DNA of 64,000 bases from Paramecium pentaurelia (Eukaryota; Ciliophora; Oligohymenophorea; Peniculida; Parameciidae): assembly GCA_905183005.1 (NCBI GenBank), contig CAJJDO010000045.1, positions 62,001 through 126,000 on the forward strand. The letters are read 5' to 3'. Below, in pieces: positions 31,344-44,064 of this stretch. How positions within the stretch are numbered: the stretch's first letter is position 1; every line of letters starts with the position of its first letter. The position numbers and the translations under genes were made by a program. The notes under the pieces are model-generated. The model made no database searches. It was not told the DNA's origin and saw nothing but the letters and a program-made list of their open reading frames with translations.

Positions 31344-32537
31344 TCACATAATGCTTTTGTGAAGAATCGATGGACCACTTTCTTAATATTCAGAGCCTGA
31401 TATTAAAAACATTTAGAATGAAGATGATAATGATAAGTATGATCCTCCAATAAATGCTGAGTATTTTCTTTCTGTTTCTGGTGGGGCAATCAATTTTTTT
31501 TTTTTAATTTGATGGTGAAAGTAACGTTAATTCTTTAGTCAATCTTTCTTGGAATCCTGGCAACATTGTATTACCTCTAGAGAGTAAAATATTTCCATAA
31601 CTAAGATATAATTTAACATTCTTACTATTACTATTCTTTTCTCAAATCAATATCGCACTTTTCAATAGAACTCTTTAATAACTCATGAATACCAGGGATA
31701 CTAATGCCCAAGTAATGGATATTAAAGAGTTAAGGATTAAAGAGCAATTCAGTACATCTGAATATTTAATTTTATACAACAAGAATATTTCCATCTGGTA
31801 ATTCATAATGTCTGTTGTTTGCAGCACTTTCTTTGTATTTCTTCATTTCCTCTTCAAAATCAAGAGCAACATAGCATAATTTCTCTTTTATGTCTCTAAC
31901 AATTTCTATATAAGATTATGTTGAAATATCCAATTCATCACAGATGGAAATCAAATTATGGGTGCAGGCTCTTCCTGCCAAGTCAATTCTTTGAACAGCA
32001 TCTCGATTTTTCTAATATCCATCGATTGGAACTATGTTCGAAACACCATCTCCAGAATCTAAGACTATACCAGTACTTCTTCCTTAAAAACTGAGTGAGA
32101 GAACTGCTTGATTAATTGTGCAGAATGATGGCACTTTGAATTTTTCGAAGAAAATTTCTGCCATTTTTTATCTGTTTGCAGTTGGATTCTTTGGAGATTC
32201 AGTCAATAAAACTGGGTGTTCTTCTGGTTTAACTCTTAACTCATTTAAATACAAATGATTCCAAATTATTTCCATATCTTAATAGTTTATACACACTTTC
32301 TATACCTTCCCAATCTTAAATTATCCCACATTAAATTGGCTACTTCAATTATAAAGCATTAATTCTACTAAGAACTTCATTTCCAACGTAGATTCCTTTG
32401 TCCTTAATTTTGAAATTATATTTTGGTCTTCCTATAATCGTACGGAAACAACATCTTGGTTCATCATCTCCTGCCATACCTGCTTTACATTCAAAAGATC
32501 CATTATCGATAACTATAGCTGCTTTATCTTCATACAT
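31344..32537 (-). CDS. divergent actin, one frame break
   Basis: About 377 residues; introns 32278-32305 (28) and 31601-31631 (31). Actin landmarks in order: AAIVIDNGSFECKAGMAGDDEPR (phosphate loop 1), IIGRPKY, GIIQDWEDMEIIWNHLY, LRVKPEEHPVLLTE, STGIVLDSGDGVSNIVPI (phosphate loop 2), LAGRACT, EKCDIDLRKEYYGNILLS, TMLPGFQERL, and at the C terminus IAPPETERKYSAFIGGS and YQESGPSILHKS. A T12 run at 31494-31505 breaks the frame by one base just before IAPPE; one base fewer gives an exact 377-residue actin length. Conventional actin is highly conserved, whereas here the nucleotide loops and subdomain 2 deviate, as in the divergent actin subfamilies of Paramecium. Confidence 0.85.
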
Positions 32538-33458
32538 ACTAAATATGAATAAATTTATTTAATAGAATTTATGCAAATAAAATTAATTTAAATATGAATA
32601 TTGATAGAGTTAGTGTTTGTTACACATATTCAAAATTAAAATATTTATAATAGTAAATCTAAACTATCTAATCAATGCAAAAGTTTTCTAAATAAAAAAT
32701 TCACAACTTTTAAGAACATATACAATATTAATACTGAATGGAAGGATTAGTAATCTAGAACTATAGAATATTTCTGTCAATCATTTCACAATATAATTAA
32801 ACTTCAAGATAAAGAATAAATAATTAACGCCATGATTTAGTCCTTCATTTAATTAATACTTTATTTTTTAATGGAAACAGATATCACTATAACATATATT
32901 TTGATAAACTCCTAATCTAAATATAAACAGAACTTATTGTCTCATTACTAATAAAATTGTAGGAAATGTAATTATTAAAATCTTTAGAAGTATATAAATC
33001 ATTAATTTATAAAATTAAAATAATTATTATTAAAATAATGAAGTAATATTTCTTATTGTAGATAATTTTTTAATCAATAAAACACTATTATCCACTAAGT
33101 TATTTAAATTTTATACCTTCTTATTTATTTTAACCAAATTTTAAAATATAATTAAGAATTTATAATTTTTAGATTTCAAAAATTATTCATATGAATTTTA
33201 ATTAAATAAGAATTGTTAGAGATTTGTGAACAAATTTATTATATTTTCTAATAAAATAATTATGCAGTTACAATTGATTTATAGTGTAAATTAATTATTT
33301 TTATTTTAGGAATTTATCCAATATTGATTTCATATCTATTATATTGATTTAAGAAGATAAGATGTTTGAAATAAGTAGCAATCTAGTGGATTAAAATATC
33401 AGAAAAAATATTCCTTTTGATTAAATCAATAATATTTAATTATAAAAATATTTAATAA
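32538..33458. other. long intergenic region, nothing recognised
   Basis: About 920 bases between the divergent actin and AGC kinase genes, so it must contain both promoters. Sequence is A/T with short homopolymers; no open frame with coding character, no RNA-like segment. Confidence 0.45.
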
Positions 33459-34597
33459 ATGGGATCTGTATGTATAAAAGAATCTGAGGAATAATCCGGA
33501 GAAGCTATAGTGAAAAATGATATTAAAGATTCATAGTAGCTGTTTCCTGAGGAAGAAAATAATAAGGGAAGACAATAATTGAATGAATTTGCAATTTTGA
33601 GAGTATTTATAGTGATGATGCCTAGAACTTAGGTAGAGGCACAAATGGAAAGGTTATGTTAGTGTAACATAAATAGACTTAGTAATAGTATGCTATGAAG
33701 ATAGTATGTAAAAACAAAGTACAAAGTCTTAAATAAAAAAAATACATTAAAACTGAAAGATAAATCTTAGAAATATCTGATTGTAGTTTTATTACAAAGT
33801 TACATTATGCTTTTCAAACCCAAACTAAATTATATTTTATAATAGATTTTGTATCTGGTGGAGAATTGTTTTACCATCTAAAAATGAATGGTAAGATGTC
33901 AGAGAAAAAGGTGAGATTTTATGCTGCAGAGATTTTGCTGGGGTTGGATTATTTACATAAATAAAACATTATTTATAGAGATTTGAAACCTGAAAATATA
34001 TTATTAGATAATGAAGGTCATATAAAAATTTGTGATTTTGGATTATGTAAATTATGTACATAGGGTGATAATTATGCAAAAAGTTTTTGTGGAACTTTGG
34101 AATACTTAGCTCCAGAGATTATTTCTGGTGATATGTATTCTAAAGTATGTGATTGGTGGACTTATGGTGTTTTATTATATGTAATGTTAAGTGGCAGATT
34201 GCCATTTTAAAATGATAACAAAAAAGAAATTATGAAATCAATTTTAATTGAAGAATTTGAAATTCCAAATGATTTTTCTGAAGAAGCTCAAGATTTACTT
34301 AAAAGATTACTTAAAAAGAATCCTAAGGAAAGATTAGGAGCAATTAGGGATGCAGCAGAAATATTTGAACATAACTTTTTTAAGGATATAGATTTTGTGA
34401 AATTAGAAAGAAAAGAAATAAAACCACCTCTTTATAATGATAAGCCTTTTCAATTTTTTGATCAAAATTTAGTTAGAAAAAGCACGATTTAAGATACTCC
34501 TGTTAATGAACTTGGGAAATATTAAAATTTTTCAAATTTCACTTACAAAGAGGATAAGATGATAAATGAATATAATAAACTATTAATTATTCACTGA
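33459..34597 (+). CDS. AGC-family Ser/Thr kinase (PKB/SGK/S6K type)
   Basis: 371 residues; one 23-base intron at 33603-33625 that places LGRGTNGKV after FAILRN. Kinase motifs: GRGTNGKV, YAMKIV, FVSGGELFYHL, IIYRDLKPENILLD, ICDFGLCK, and the activation segment KSFCGTLEYLAPE. Characteristic AGC tail: KPFQFFD, a turn motif with a T-P (IQDTPVN) and a hydrophobic motif FSNFTY near the end (F-x-x-F-T-Y). These regulatory sites are phosphorylated by PDK1- and TOR-type kinases in this family. No PH domain, so it resembles S6K/SGK more than Akt. N terminus MGSVC fits N-myristoylation/palmitoylation. Confidence 0.92.
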
Positions 34598-34602
34598 GAA
34601 AT

Positions 34603-34995
34603 ATGAAAAATTCTGCTTTGGGACCAAAATTAATACTTAGTAGAGCCCAGGTGGATGACACAGAAGACATACCTGAGGAACCTGAAGATTTTGAAACAAT
34701 AATAGTTGAGAAAAAGAAAATCAAATATAAAGCAATGAGAGAAGATCGATTTGATGCAAAAGGAAGATAAATTAAATAAGGAACTGGATATGGAATTCAT
34801 TTCGATAATTTTATAACAGTTTGTGTTTTTGATCCAAGCGAAGAAGTAGTATAAATAAAAGACACGTTATCAAATTGCACTATGGCTATAGATCAATCAA
34901 AAATAAATCCAAGATTAGATATCAAATATAAAGCTGAAAACGTAGGAAATGAAATCATTCTCTTTTCAATCCTTAAAAAATAAAAAAACAAATGA
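34603..34995 (+). CDS. small hypothetical protein, 130 aa
   Basis: Single exon, 130 residues, starting five bases after the AGC kinase stop codon. Acidic/charged N terminus (DDTEDIPEEPEDFE), a basic middle (KKKIKYKAMREDR) and a strand-rich C-terminal half (FITVCVFDPSEEVVQI, IILFSIL). No recognised domain, signal or membrane segment. Confidence 0.65.
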
Positions 34996-35018
34996 TTCGA
35001 TTTATTAAATATATTTTG

Positions 35019-36570
35019 TCATTACTTTCTTAAATTAGACTAACTTATTTCAATAAACTCTCCTGAAGATTTAGAATAAATAATTGGATCTGCTGCTTCA
35101 GCCATACTCTCAATAGCAGATTCATCAACACCTCTTTTCATTCTTTTAAATATTTAATTAATAAATTACCTAAAATTTCCATTTTCTCCCCATTATTATC
35201 CCCAACTATTCTATAGTAACCAAAACTTCACTCCATTCTCTTCACCCCAACCATAACATAAAACAGAATGATCTACTTTTTCCTAATTATATATAATATT
35301 ATAATACCCATTCTGGACGATCAGAACTTGACCATTCATGTTAAGCAACTGAATGATATATACCACTTTAATAATACATAAAATCTTATCCTGGTTCAAA
35401 ATTCATAATTACAGGACCATTATTAAACAATTCCAACATTATATCTCTTTCATTACTTAATCCATAACCACCTCCAATATATTTATAATTTTTAGCTCCA
35501 TATACTTTAGATGATTAAGAGAAATCAATCTTTTTGCATGTTCCAACATCTCCTTTATATGGATATTATTCCTCTGTTACTAAATATTATTCAGATGCAA
35601 ATTTCTCAACTAAAAATGGATATCCACCATCACATCCTTAATTATAGTAATTACAATCCACTGAATATTAAGGTGATAATGTTACTTTTTCACCTTTCAT
35701 CTTTAATCTAGCTGATAACATTTCCATTGTTGATATGGCATAACATGATCCACATTATTTTTATTATCTAGGAGGATCAAGATATCTTTCTAAAGTATAA
35801 GTTTTTGGTAGATCAGAAACATCACTAGACTTTAATTAAGTAAATGAAGCTTTCTTTATAGTTTTACCTTAATAATGTTTTCTTCTTCCAGCCATTTTAT
35901 TCAATTCTAATAAACTCTTACCTTCAAAATGATCATATGCTTTAGCTTTCCATAATTTTGGAATACTATTTAATTTATCTACTGCTTCTTTATGATTTGT
36001 AAAGTCTTTTGTTAATTTAACTCTATCACCATGTCTTGTACTCTTTTAAATAAATTCTGGTTGAACAACACTAATAAGTTTATAAGAATCTGTTGCATCA
36101 ACATTTCCATCAGCTTTCTTTGCTCTGTAGCATCCTTTTTCACCAGTCTTTAAATTATTATACCAACCAATTAAAGTTTCACCACATAATGATTTGTAAT
36201 CAACTCCATTTGGTTCATATTTAGAAAATGCAAAATATTTAATTCCATTATGTTCTACCTCAAATCCTTCATCATATACCATAGTCCATTATCCACTTGA
36301 TTTTCTGTCATTATCTATAACTGTATAATCATTTCCTAATGTTAATTCAAATGAATCTGAAGCACGGAAATCTTCCCAGCCAGCCTTATATGAAGAATGC
36401 TAAGTGTCAGGAACATGATGTCCACATGGCACTGAACCCATGCCTCTCAATTACACATCAGAAACTTCCATTTTCCATTTACCCACAATCTAATGTTTGA
36501 GGCAATGAACAGGAAGATCAGCTTATACTAGAGATATTGCTAATACACTTATCAAAATAAGTTAATTCAT
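35019..36570 (-). CDS. cathepsin C-like cysteine protease
   Basis: 499 residues; introns 35283-35307 (25) and 35143-35169 (27). Signal peptide MNQLILISVLAISLVQA. An N-terminal exclusion domain with WTMVYDEGFEV, KYFAFSKYE, CGETLIGWY precedes the papain domain: QCGSCYAIS (active Cys), CDGGYPF, VDHSVLCYGW (His) and LLQNSWGQQWGENG (Asn), with DESAIES at the end. The exclusion domain and GCDGGYP are typical of dipeptidyl peptidase I, which removes dipeptides from N termini in lysosomes; here it would serve the digestive vacuole. The catalytic triad and oxyanion Gln are complete. Confidence 0.92.
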
Positions 36571-36610
36571 CAAATTAATAAAAACGATTACTATTTACTT
36601 AATAAATAAC

Positions 36611-37251
36611 TCATTAATTTTATGTTTCCTTTTATGTTTCTTCTTATTTTTATTCATCTTATTCTTCTTATTCATCTTATTCATCTTATTAATCTTATTC
36701 TTCTTCTTATTCTTCATCATCTTAATCTGGTTAACCTTAGCCATCAAATCCTTAGAAATTATTAGCATTCCAATCATCTAATCCTTTGCCTCCTTCTTCA
36801 GCTTCATCATCTTCATCAATATATTTGGTCCAATCAACCTATTAGAATTAGAATTATATATATACTTATATATATTATAATTTATGAGTTTCTTTGATCA
36901 ATCTAGTCCAATAGGAGGCAGCTTAATCTTTTTTGCATAAAATGAATCTAACATTTACACCATAATTTGTCCATTTACTATCCTTATTTTTATGTAATAT
37001 TATACTTCAACAATAATTTCAGCATAGAAATTGATTTCAAATGCATAATTAACACCTTCAGCATTTGCACTAAATTTTAATGATGTTGATGTTAATTCAA
37101 CTTTCTCATCTTTTAAGTCTCTTGCTTCAACTGTCAAGAATATATTGTCTTTTCTTTAAGCCCACTTTACAATAGGATTGCTATTATATATATATTTTAA
37201 TACATAGTCTTTTACATCACAAATTAATTATTTTATTTTACATTTTTGCAT
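36611..37251 (-). CDS. p23/Sba1 HSP90 co-chaperone
   Basis: 196 residues; introns 36983-37005 (23) and 36839-36865 (27). The CS domain is clear: NPIVKWAQRKDNIFLTVEA, LKFSANAEG, YAFEINFYAEI, then WTRLIKE and VDWTKYIDEDDE, in the order of p23. The WxxL..K tail after the domain is conserved in p23. The C-terminal 45 residues are almost only D, E and Q, an acidic tail as in p23 but extended. p23 binds ATP-bound HSP90 and slows client release. The start at 37251 adds about 18 residues before the conserved core, which is uncertain; the first methionine region could be an intron. Confidence 0.82.
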
Positions 37252-37372
37252 TAATTTCTCTACATTGATTGATATGATTAGAGTTAGTATTAAATTCACT
37301 TAAAATAAGTGAACATTTATAAACTATTTTGAAAATTTCTAAATGATAATTAAAATAAAAAATAATTCAAAC

Positions 37373-37789
37373 ATGTAGAATCCAATGTTAGAAGATCTAA
37401 AAAACATAATGAAAGAAGGTTGGTTAGAAAAAGAGTCTAGAGTATTTAAATCATGGAGAAGGTATAATCCCACTTCTATCTTAGACGATGGTTTGTATTA
37501 ACAACTACTACCTTATATTCATTTAAGGCAGAAAAACAATATTCAAATCCTACAGAGATTATATAATTGTCAACAGTTAGTACAATTAAAAGTTGTTAAG
37601 AAGAAACGAATAAAGAAAATACATTTGTAAATATTGATTAAACTATATATCAAGAAAATTGATACTCCAGATTAAACATTCTTCTTGTAAGCAAGCAATA
37701 ATTAAGATAAAGAAGGTTGGATTGGAGCAGTTGGTAAAGCTATGGTTAAATTAAATTTGAAAAAAAATAGAAATGATGATGATGATTGA
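37373..37789 (+). CDS. PH-domain protein
   Basis: 121 residues; introns 37462-37484 (23) and 37627-37654 (28). KEGWLEKESRVFKSWRRRWFVL begins the pleckstrin fold, TTTTLYSFKAEKQ continues it, and TFFLQASNNQDKEGWIGAVGKAM ends it with the invariant Trp of the C-terminal helix. Both splice junctions are required to bring these together. The protein is little more than the PH domain itself, so it should bind phosphoinositides or a protein at membranes and act as an adaptor. Basic residues in the first loop (KSWRRRW) suit phosphoinositide binding. Confidence 0.88.
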
Positions 37790-37813
37790 TAATTTGATAA
37801 AATTTTATAGATT

Positions 37814-40379
37814 TCATAAATATGAATCTATAATTTTTAAGTAATTTGTTTAAAATAATTTCATGATTTTAATCTTTTTGTTTTCTTAATCTTTTTATTT
37901 TTATAACCATAATTTGAATGTAAATTCTTTGTACATCAAACAATCAAAGTATGGTATTACAGTCATTTAATTTTTATATAATTCATAAAGAATATTTTAA
38001 GGGATATATTATTAACAGATTTCATCTCCAAATACAACTTCTATAGATGCAGTAAAATCGGTTAATTTACATTTTAGATAACAATATACTTTTGGAAGTG
38101 TAACAATATGTTTAATTCCATTCTATCCAGAACATTCATAAACATCATTATTTTATATTAATTTAGTAAAAGTACATTAAGGACACTATTAAGATAATCT
38201 AGCTATTAATATTTCTGTTATCATTGCTCTACAATATTAATAAGGTAATTCTTCTTATAGATTATATTATAATTTAATTATATCTGCAATTAATTTAAGT
38301 TCTTAATTGTATGTAAAATTTTAATATTCAACACCATCAATAACTAATTATTTTTGATTTTATTTTTTATGTTTACCAGTAAGATTTTTATTTGGAACAT
38401 TTGTATTAACTTTACTGTGAAATGTTGTTTTAAATTCTTGTTTAGTATTATCATAAATGACATGATCTATTCTAATTGTTTATCCAATTTTATAATCACA
38501 AATTTGATTATTCCATAATGTTATTTTTCCTGAATCTGATTCATCTGATATTCTAAGATCTTATAATTTGACATTTCCCTTTTAATATCTGACTTCAAAC
38601 AATTCATCTATCTAAACTAATATATTGAATCTACTTTTATTCATCTTACCTTCTAATAATGATACAATATCATTTATTAATTCATTTCTATCTATTCCTT
38701 TTTTAAGACTATCAGATGATATTTATTTTTAATTTTATTAATCTAAATGTTTCTTATTAATTTTTATTTTTATTGAATTTCTTTTCTAATCATTAATTAA
38801 TACATCTTTTTCTAATTCATTTTATGATAATGATATAGATTTAGAGAATGGTTATTTTAATAATGATATTTGTTCAACAAAATCAATATCATCATCTGGT
38901 AAAACTCTAATCTAAGTATTATTTTCATTTGTAACAATTTTATTATTAATAATTTTTAAATAACTAATAAAGATAATAGCTTCTTCACATATATAAACCT
39001 TTTAACATAATCGATCACCTATTAATTCAATAATTTGACTATTATTATTATCACTAGTAACAATTAATTGTTTAACACATTTTTGTATTTTCATCTAAAA
39101 TATTGCTGGTTTATCTTTTAATATTTTTACAACTGTATTGAAATAAGAACAATTAATAGGTTAATGAATATCACTAATAAAAACTGGTTATTATACTACT
39201 TATTCAATTTGAATCTCTTAATTATCATTTTAAAGCCAATTATGTTTTTTATCTATTATTTATTTAATTATATCTTTATATTTTTCATCTTCTTCAGTAT
39301 AAACTTTAAATCTAGTTCTTAATGATTTTAATTCAATAACATCAGTATATATTTTTAATAAAACACCTTCAAAAACATAAACATCACCTACTTTAAAATT
39401 TAATAATTTATATTAATCCCATAAAATTAATGGTATTTTATAATAATCTGTATTATTATCAATAGGTAATGTATATAATATTAATTTTTTATTTTATTAT
39501 CTTAATTCACCTATTTCTGCAATCATAGCAGCTACTATAATTTCTTCACCATTCTTCAAATTATAACTTAATGCACTTTATAATTATTCCAATACAGGAA
39601 TCTTAGTATATAATTTAAATTATGTTGTTGAAGTGACTTTAATTTCATATGTTTATTTAAATTGATGTATTTCCATTTCACTTATATCATAAATACATTA
39701 GACTTATAGGTGTTCATAATAAAAATAAAACTTATCCTTTATTCTATTCTTTGTAAAGAATACTTAACACATTCCACTTTCATCTCTAAATTAAAGACAA
39801 TAATCTCCAATAATTTATAATTATTCTTTTTCTATAATTGGTTTATTAAATAGTTTAGCTCTTACTGTGATTTAAGTTCTTCCTAATGGATATTATTTTA
39901 AATTTGCTATAGGCACAATCAATTTTGCTTCTTTCATTTCATCAATAAATACTTCTTATTCATTTTTTTATTCACTCTTTAATTATAATTAAGATATGAA
40001 TTTCATCTCTTCTAATTAAGATTATTCTCTAATTCTATTAATTGATTATTTTTGACATGAATCAATTACTTCTTCATCAAATTATTATTCAAAAGTTTAT
40101 TGTGTATTACTTAATAATTCATCAATTACATGGGTAGGTAACAATAATTGAACTGAAAACATTCTTATAAATTATTGGATTGTATGCTCATTATTTTAGT
40201 TCATGTTCTACTTAATAAATTAGTCTAACTTTATTCAAATATCATATTCTTACCTATTTGACTAAATCCATATCCATTATTATATTGCCTTCACCTCCAT
40301 TCTACTAAAATTCAAAAGGTAAATAAATTGGTTAAACTTGAAATTCTTTGAACATCTTTTCAATATATCCTTTATACAT
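37814..40379 (-). CDS. RPA1-like multi-OB-fold ssDNA-binding protein
   Basis: 846 residues; one 25-base intron at 40229-40253. An N-terminal domain and a Q/E-rich linker lead into the first OB fold, VPIANLKQYPLGRTQITVRAKL...YCLQFRDESGMCQVFF, matching RPA70 DBD-A. Further OB-like domains follow, including LRISDESDSGKITLWNN with YKIGQTIRID. The last domain has C-x2-C (QQCPQC) and YEC, a zinc-ribbon insertion as in DBD-C, and ends with a helix-rich FDCLMYKEFTFKLW segment that in RPA70 contacts RPA32. RPA1 coats single-stranded DNA in replication, repair and, in ciliates, also appears as telomerase-associated paralogues. The zinc ribbon lacks an obvious fourth ligand, so a paralogue is possible. 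Confidence 0.75.
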
Positions 40380-41385
40380 AATTAAGTAAATGAATTTATA
40401 TTTAAAAAAAAAGAGGGTATTTTATACATAATGAATAAAAACAATTAAATACTTAAATGAAATATATAAATGATTAGACATATTGCTACAATAGTCTAAT
40501 TATATATTGATTTGTATTTTTATGAATTTTAATTTCATTTTAATTGTCGTCAAAATTAAATTGTACTTCTAAAATTGTAAATCATTGCTTTATTACTTAT
40601 ATTATTACTTCTTTTGATATAGTGATATATTATTATAATCAAATAATATCATTATTTTGACTCTGTTTATAGAAATAATGGTTAATATAATTATTAATAA
40701 AGGAATAAACTGATACAAAAAATTAAACTACTTTGATGATTATAAGTGTTAATAAACAAATGAAGAAGATTTAAGTAATCAAATTCTTATGTATTCAAAC
40801 CCACAAATTCTGTGATGATTATTTTCTACTATTATGTATATTTTTAGGAGAATTTGAATATCCACTCAATATAATATCTCTGACATGTTTAAGTCTCTAT
40901 GCTCTTAAATTAATCTATGAAGGAGTTTCAATAATCAAATTCTCAATTTTTGGTGATTATGATTATATTTAAGTTTCTTAACCACCAATCTATTATTGTT
41001 TTATCATTTAACATTAGTTTCCTTTCCCTTTTTTCTAAATAGTACAACCCATTATTTCTATAAAAATAATAATGATAACTTAAAATATTAAGCATCGAAT
41101 TAACTGCACTAATTTTATATTGAATAAATATAGACGTTTTTAATGAATTAATTTGAATTCTTTTTATTCCTTTCATATTCTGCTTATATAATTTATTATA
41201 AATAGATGAACACCATAGATTTTATTGAGTTTTAAAGTTTTTCTTAATCTTCCAACTATTTGATTGAGATAAGTAAATGTTAATTATATTTAAAAACAAA
41301 CAAAATTTAGAAATATATGAATTAATAATTATAAGCAATTTAATTATAATATTAAATACTTTTGTATATATATATATATATAGAT
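40380..41385. other. intergenic with one doubtful small frame
   Basis: About 1 kb between two minus-strand genes. Apart from the 77-codon frame at 40943-41176, minus-strand reading gives scattered short coding-like pieces interrupted by TGA, perhaps a decayed gene. No RNA-like feature. Confidence 0.4.
40943..41176 (-). CDS. doubtful small protein, 77 aa
   Basis: ATG to TGA open frame with a basic N terminus (MKGIKRIQINSLK), aromatic middle (YHYYFYRNNGLYYLEKRERK) and hydrophobic end. No motif. Could be the remnant exon of a larger gene. Confidence 0.25.
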   Translation of the reverse strand: MKGIKRIQINSLKTSIFIQYKISAVNSMLNILSYHYYFYRNNGLYYLEKRERKLMLNDKTIIDWWLRNLNIIIITKN

Positions 41386-43371
41386 TCACTCAACAATAAG
41401 TTTCTTGGGGTACTTTTATAATATTTTTTCAATGGCTTAGACTACAACTGGATGATAAAAGGTCTTATTTTCATCAAACCAATCATATGCTTATTAACTT
41501 TTATATATATAATATTAATTTACTTATAATTTTAACCCAACAAATCATATAATACTTTTAAATAACTTGATACTCCAACTTTTGATACAAAATCATGAAC
41601 ACCTTCAAGACCTTAATCGTATTTCACTAATAAAATTAACCTATACCATTTATATCCAGTTTTCTAATCCTTATAAAAAGTGAGTTTATATTATTCATCT
41701 ATTTTTGTCATTACTGTAGTTTCAACATCCTTATAATTATCAATTAAATATTATAGGAAAACACTCTTTTGATTAGGTTTGTATTATAGAAAATCATTTG
41801 CTTATTCTGGAATTTACCCTTTGCCATCTATCCATGCTTTAGCTAAATTATTAGCATTAGTAAATAAAGGAGTTGTAACATCAATAGTAATTGGTGCTAA
41901 ACCAGGTTCATATACCCATTTTCTCCATATTTTTTATATTTCTGTTATAATTTTTTAAGAATCTTCTTATTTATTTTTCCTAACCCAATTCAATAAAAAT
42001 TAATAAAGTTAATCTTCATCAATACTTTAAAATTTAAAATTTTCAATATAATCCCTTAAGAATTGTTAGAATGGACCTTCTTAAATTAGAGTTTCCAAAT
42101 AAGTTAATAATTAATAACCTTTTTCATATGGAACACGACTAGTTGCTTCATCAGGATTTCTATTTGTAGTATTAGGATGCATACTAGAGAATGAATTATC
42201 TAAACCAAAAGTTTACATAGAAGTATATGCACTTGAATTACCATTTATTGCATCTAATTTAACAGAATCCAATCCATTTAATTTAGATAAGATCTTTCTT
42301 TCTAAAAATACACAAAATCCTTCATTAATCCAAAAATTTGCCCAATTCCTACCTGTCACTGTATTTCCAACCCAAGAATGTGCAATTTCATGAATAGCAG
42401 TACCAACTCCACTTTTATCACCTACTATAATTGTTGGACTTGCAAATGTTAATAATGGATGTTCCATTCCTCCAAATGGAAATGAAGCTGGTAAAATTAC
42501 AATTTTATAATCTCCCCAAATATATGGTCCTATATATTCTTACATCTCTTTCATATACATTGGTAAATCAGATAATTCTTATGCATAATCATCTATGAAA
42601 TGTGGTTCTGCTATTACATATGTACCATTTCCTGTTGATTTTTCAACTACTTCTCCTGCAATTATTCCAATCAAATATGCTGGAATCTTTATATTTAATT
42701 CAAATTAATATATTGTTAAGGCTTACAAATTTTCATAATTATTAAGCAATTTGAATTTCATATTATACAATTTATTTCCAGTCATAAATACATTAATTCT
42801 AGGATCTTTAACCAAAACAGTTGCTGTAAAGTATATTTTGATACTTGGTGTATCTTATAAAGGAATTATTGACCTACAATTATTATCTTCACATTATGAA
42901 AATAGATATGGAACTGTCTTACTATAAGTCTATTCCTTAGTCAAAAATCCTAATGCTCTTGCTCCTTTTGAATCTAAATTATATTTTATATTTAATTTAA
43001 TATATTCTCCTCTAGTATATACTCTGTCTAATTGAATTGAGAGAACATCTCCTTACAAAAGTTATTGATCTTCTTTTTTAACTATATTATGTTTTAAAAC
43101 ATTTCCTGTAGATGTCATATACACAGCAATTATATTTAATTGATATATATCTAAATCAATCTTTATGATAAACAAAATTAAATACTTGTTTTAGTTTATT
43201 GCTATTAACTCTGAAAATTGATTGACTTGTTGCATTTATATATTGCCCATCTAAATCAAGAAGCCATTCAATATGTACATGCTCTTAACTCACTTCTATG
43301 TAATTACTAAAAGTATTAACATCAATTTCAGCTCCAAAAGTAAGGGCTATACAAAGAAACAAATAAATCAT
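41386..43371 (-). CDS. M1 zinc aminopeptidase, leukotriene A4 hydrolase-like
   Basis: 644 residues; introns 43161-43185 (25) and 41498-41523 (26). A hydrophobic N terminus (MIYLFLCIALTFGAE) suggests secretion or vacuolar targeting. The beta-barrel domain is followed by the exopeptidase motif FGGMEHP, the zinc motif HEIAH-x18-E (NEGF), and PYEKGYQLL, all conserved in M1. The C-terminal helical domain ends AYDWFDENKTFYHPVVVQ, matching the helical repeat of LTA4H. The enzyme should remove N-terminal residues from peptides. The GxMEH replaces the usual GxMEN, a change seen in LTA4H-like members. Signal peptide is unusual for LTA4H, which is cytosolic. Confidence 0.9.
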
Positions 43372-44064
43372 GAATTAATTAATTACATCATTACTTTAGT
43401 ATTATTAAACATTAATAATTTATATTCTTTATAGATACATAAATATATATAGATGTAAGATGATTAATCAAAATTAATATCCTATTTCTAATTATTAATA
43501 ATTATAGAGTACTAGTGCTTGATAATTTTGTAAAATTGAGCTATGTATTATTTTTAATAATTTTAAGATTAATTATCAATCTTAGTGAGAATAGAAATAT
43601 ATATGAGAATATTATACCTGGACTACTTAAATAACAATCATTTATTTCATCTTTAATTCAATTAGATATTAAATATATATATATAGATCATAAAAAAATT
43701 ACATATAATTGTTATGAAATATTATATAATCATATATAATTCCAATAAAAAAGGGTATAATCATGTGTAAATATTCAAAAATATAATTAATCATATTAAA
43801 ATTATAATTTAATTAGATAATTTACTTAAGATTACAATATTTTGGATATATATTCTTTTTTATTTAAAGTAATTTATCTTTAATATGAATAAAATAATCA
43901 ATTATTAAATATTACAATTCTATAGTTGATCAATTACTAATATGATAACCTAAATTAATAATAATAATATAAAAATTTAATATAAATATTTATACTATTA
44001 TGGTGATTCATTAATAAATCATAATTTATGGTGATTCATTAATTAATAAAATAAAGAAATAAAT
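43372..44064. other. long intergenic region with a short direct repeat
   Basis: About 690 bases between divergent genes, so it holds both promoters. AT-rich; only the 17-base repeat at 43999-44043 stands out. Confidence 0.45.
43999..44043. repeat. 17-base direct repeat, two copies
   Basis: The same 17 bases (TATGGTGATTCATTAAT) are at 43999-44015 and 44027-44043, just upstream of the ATG at 44065. Could be a binding site pair or a chance slippage duplication. Confidence 0.5.

Noticed and set aside
36595..36777. Lysine/asparagine-rich minus-strand frame
   Set aside because: Wrong register of the acidic D/E/Q tail of p23.
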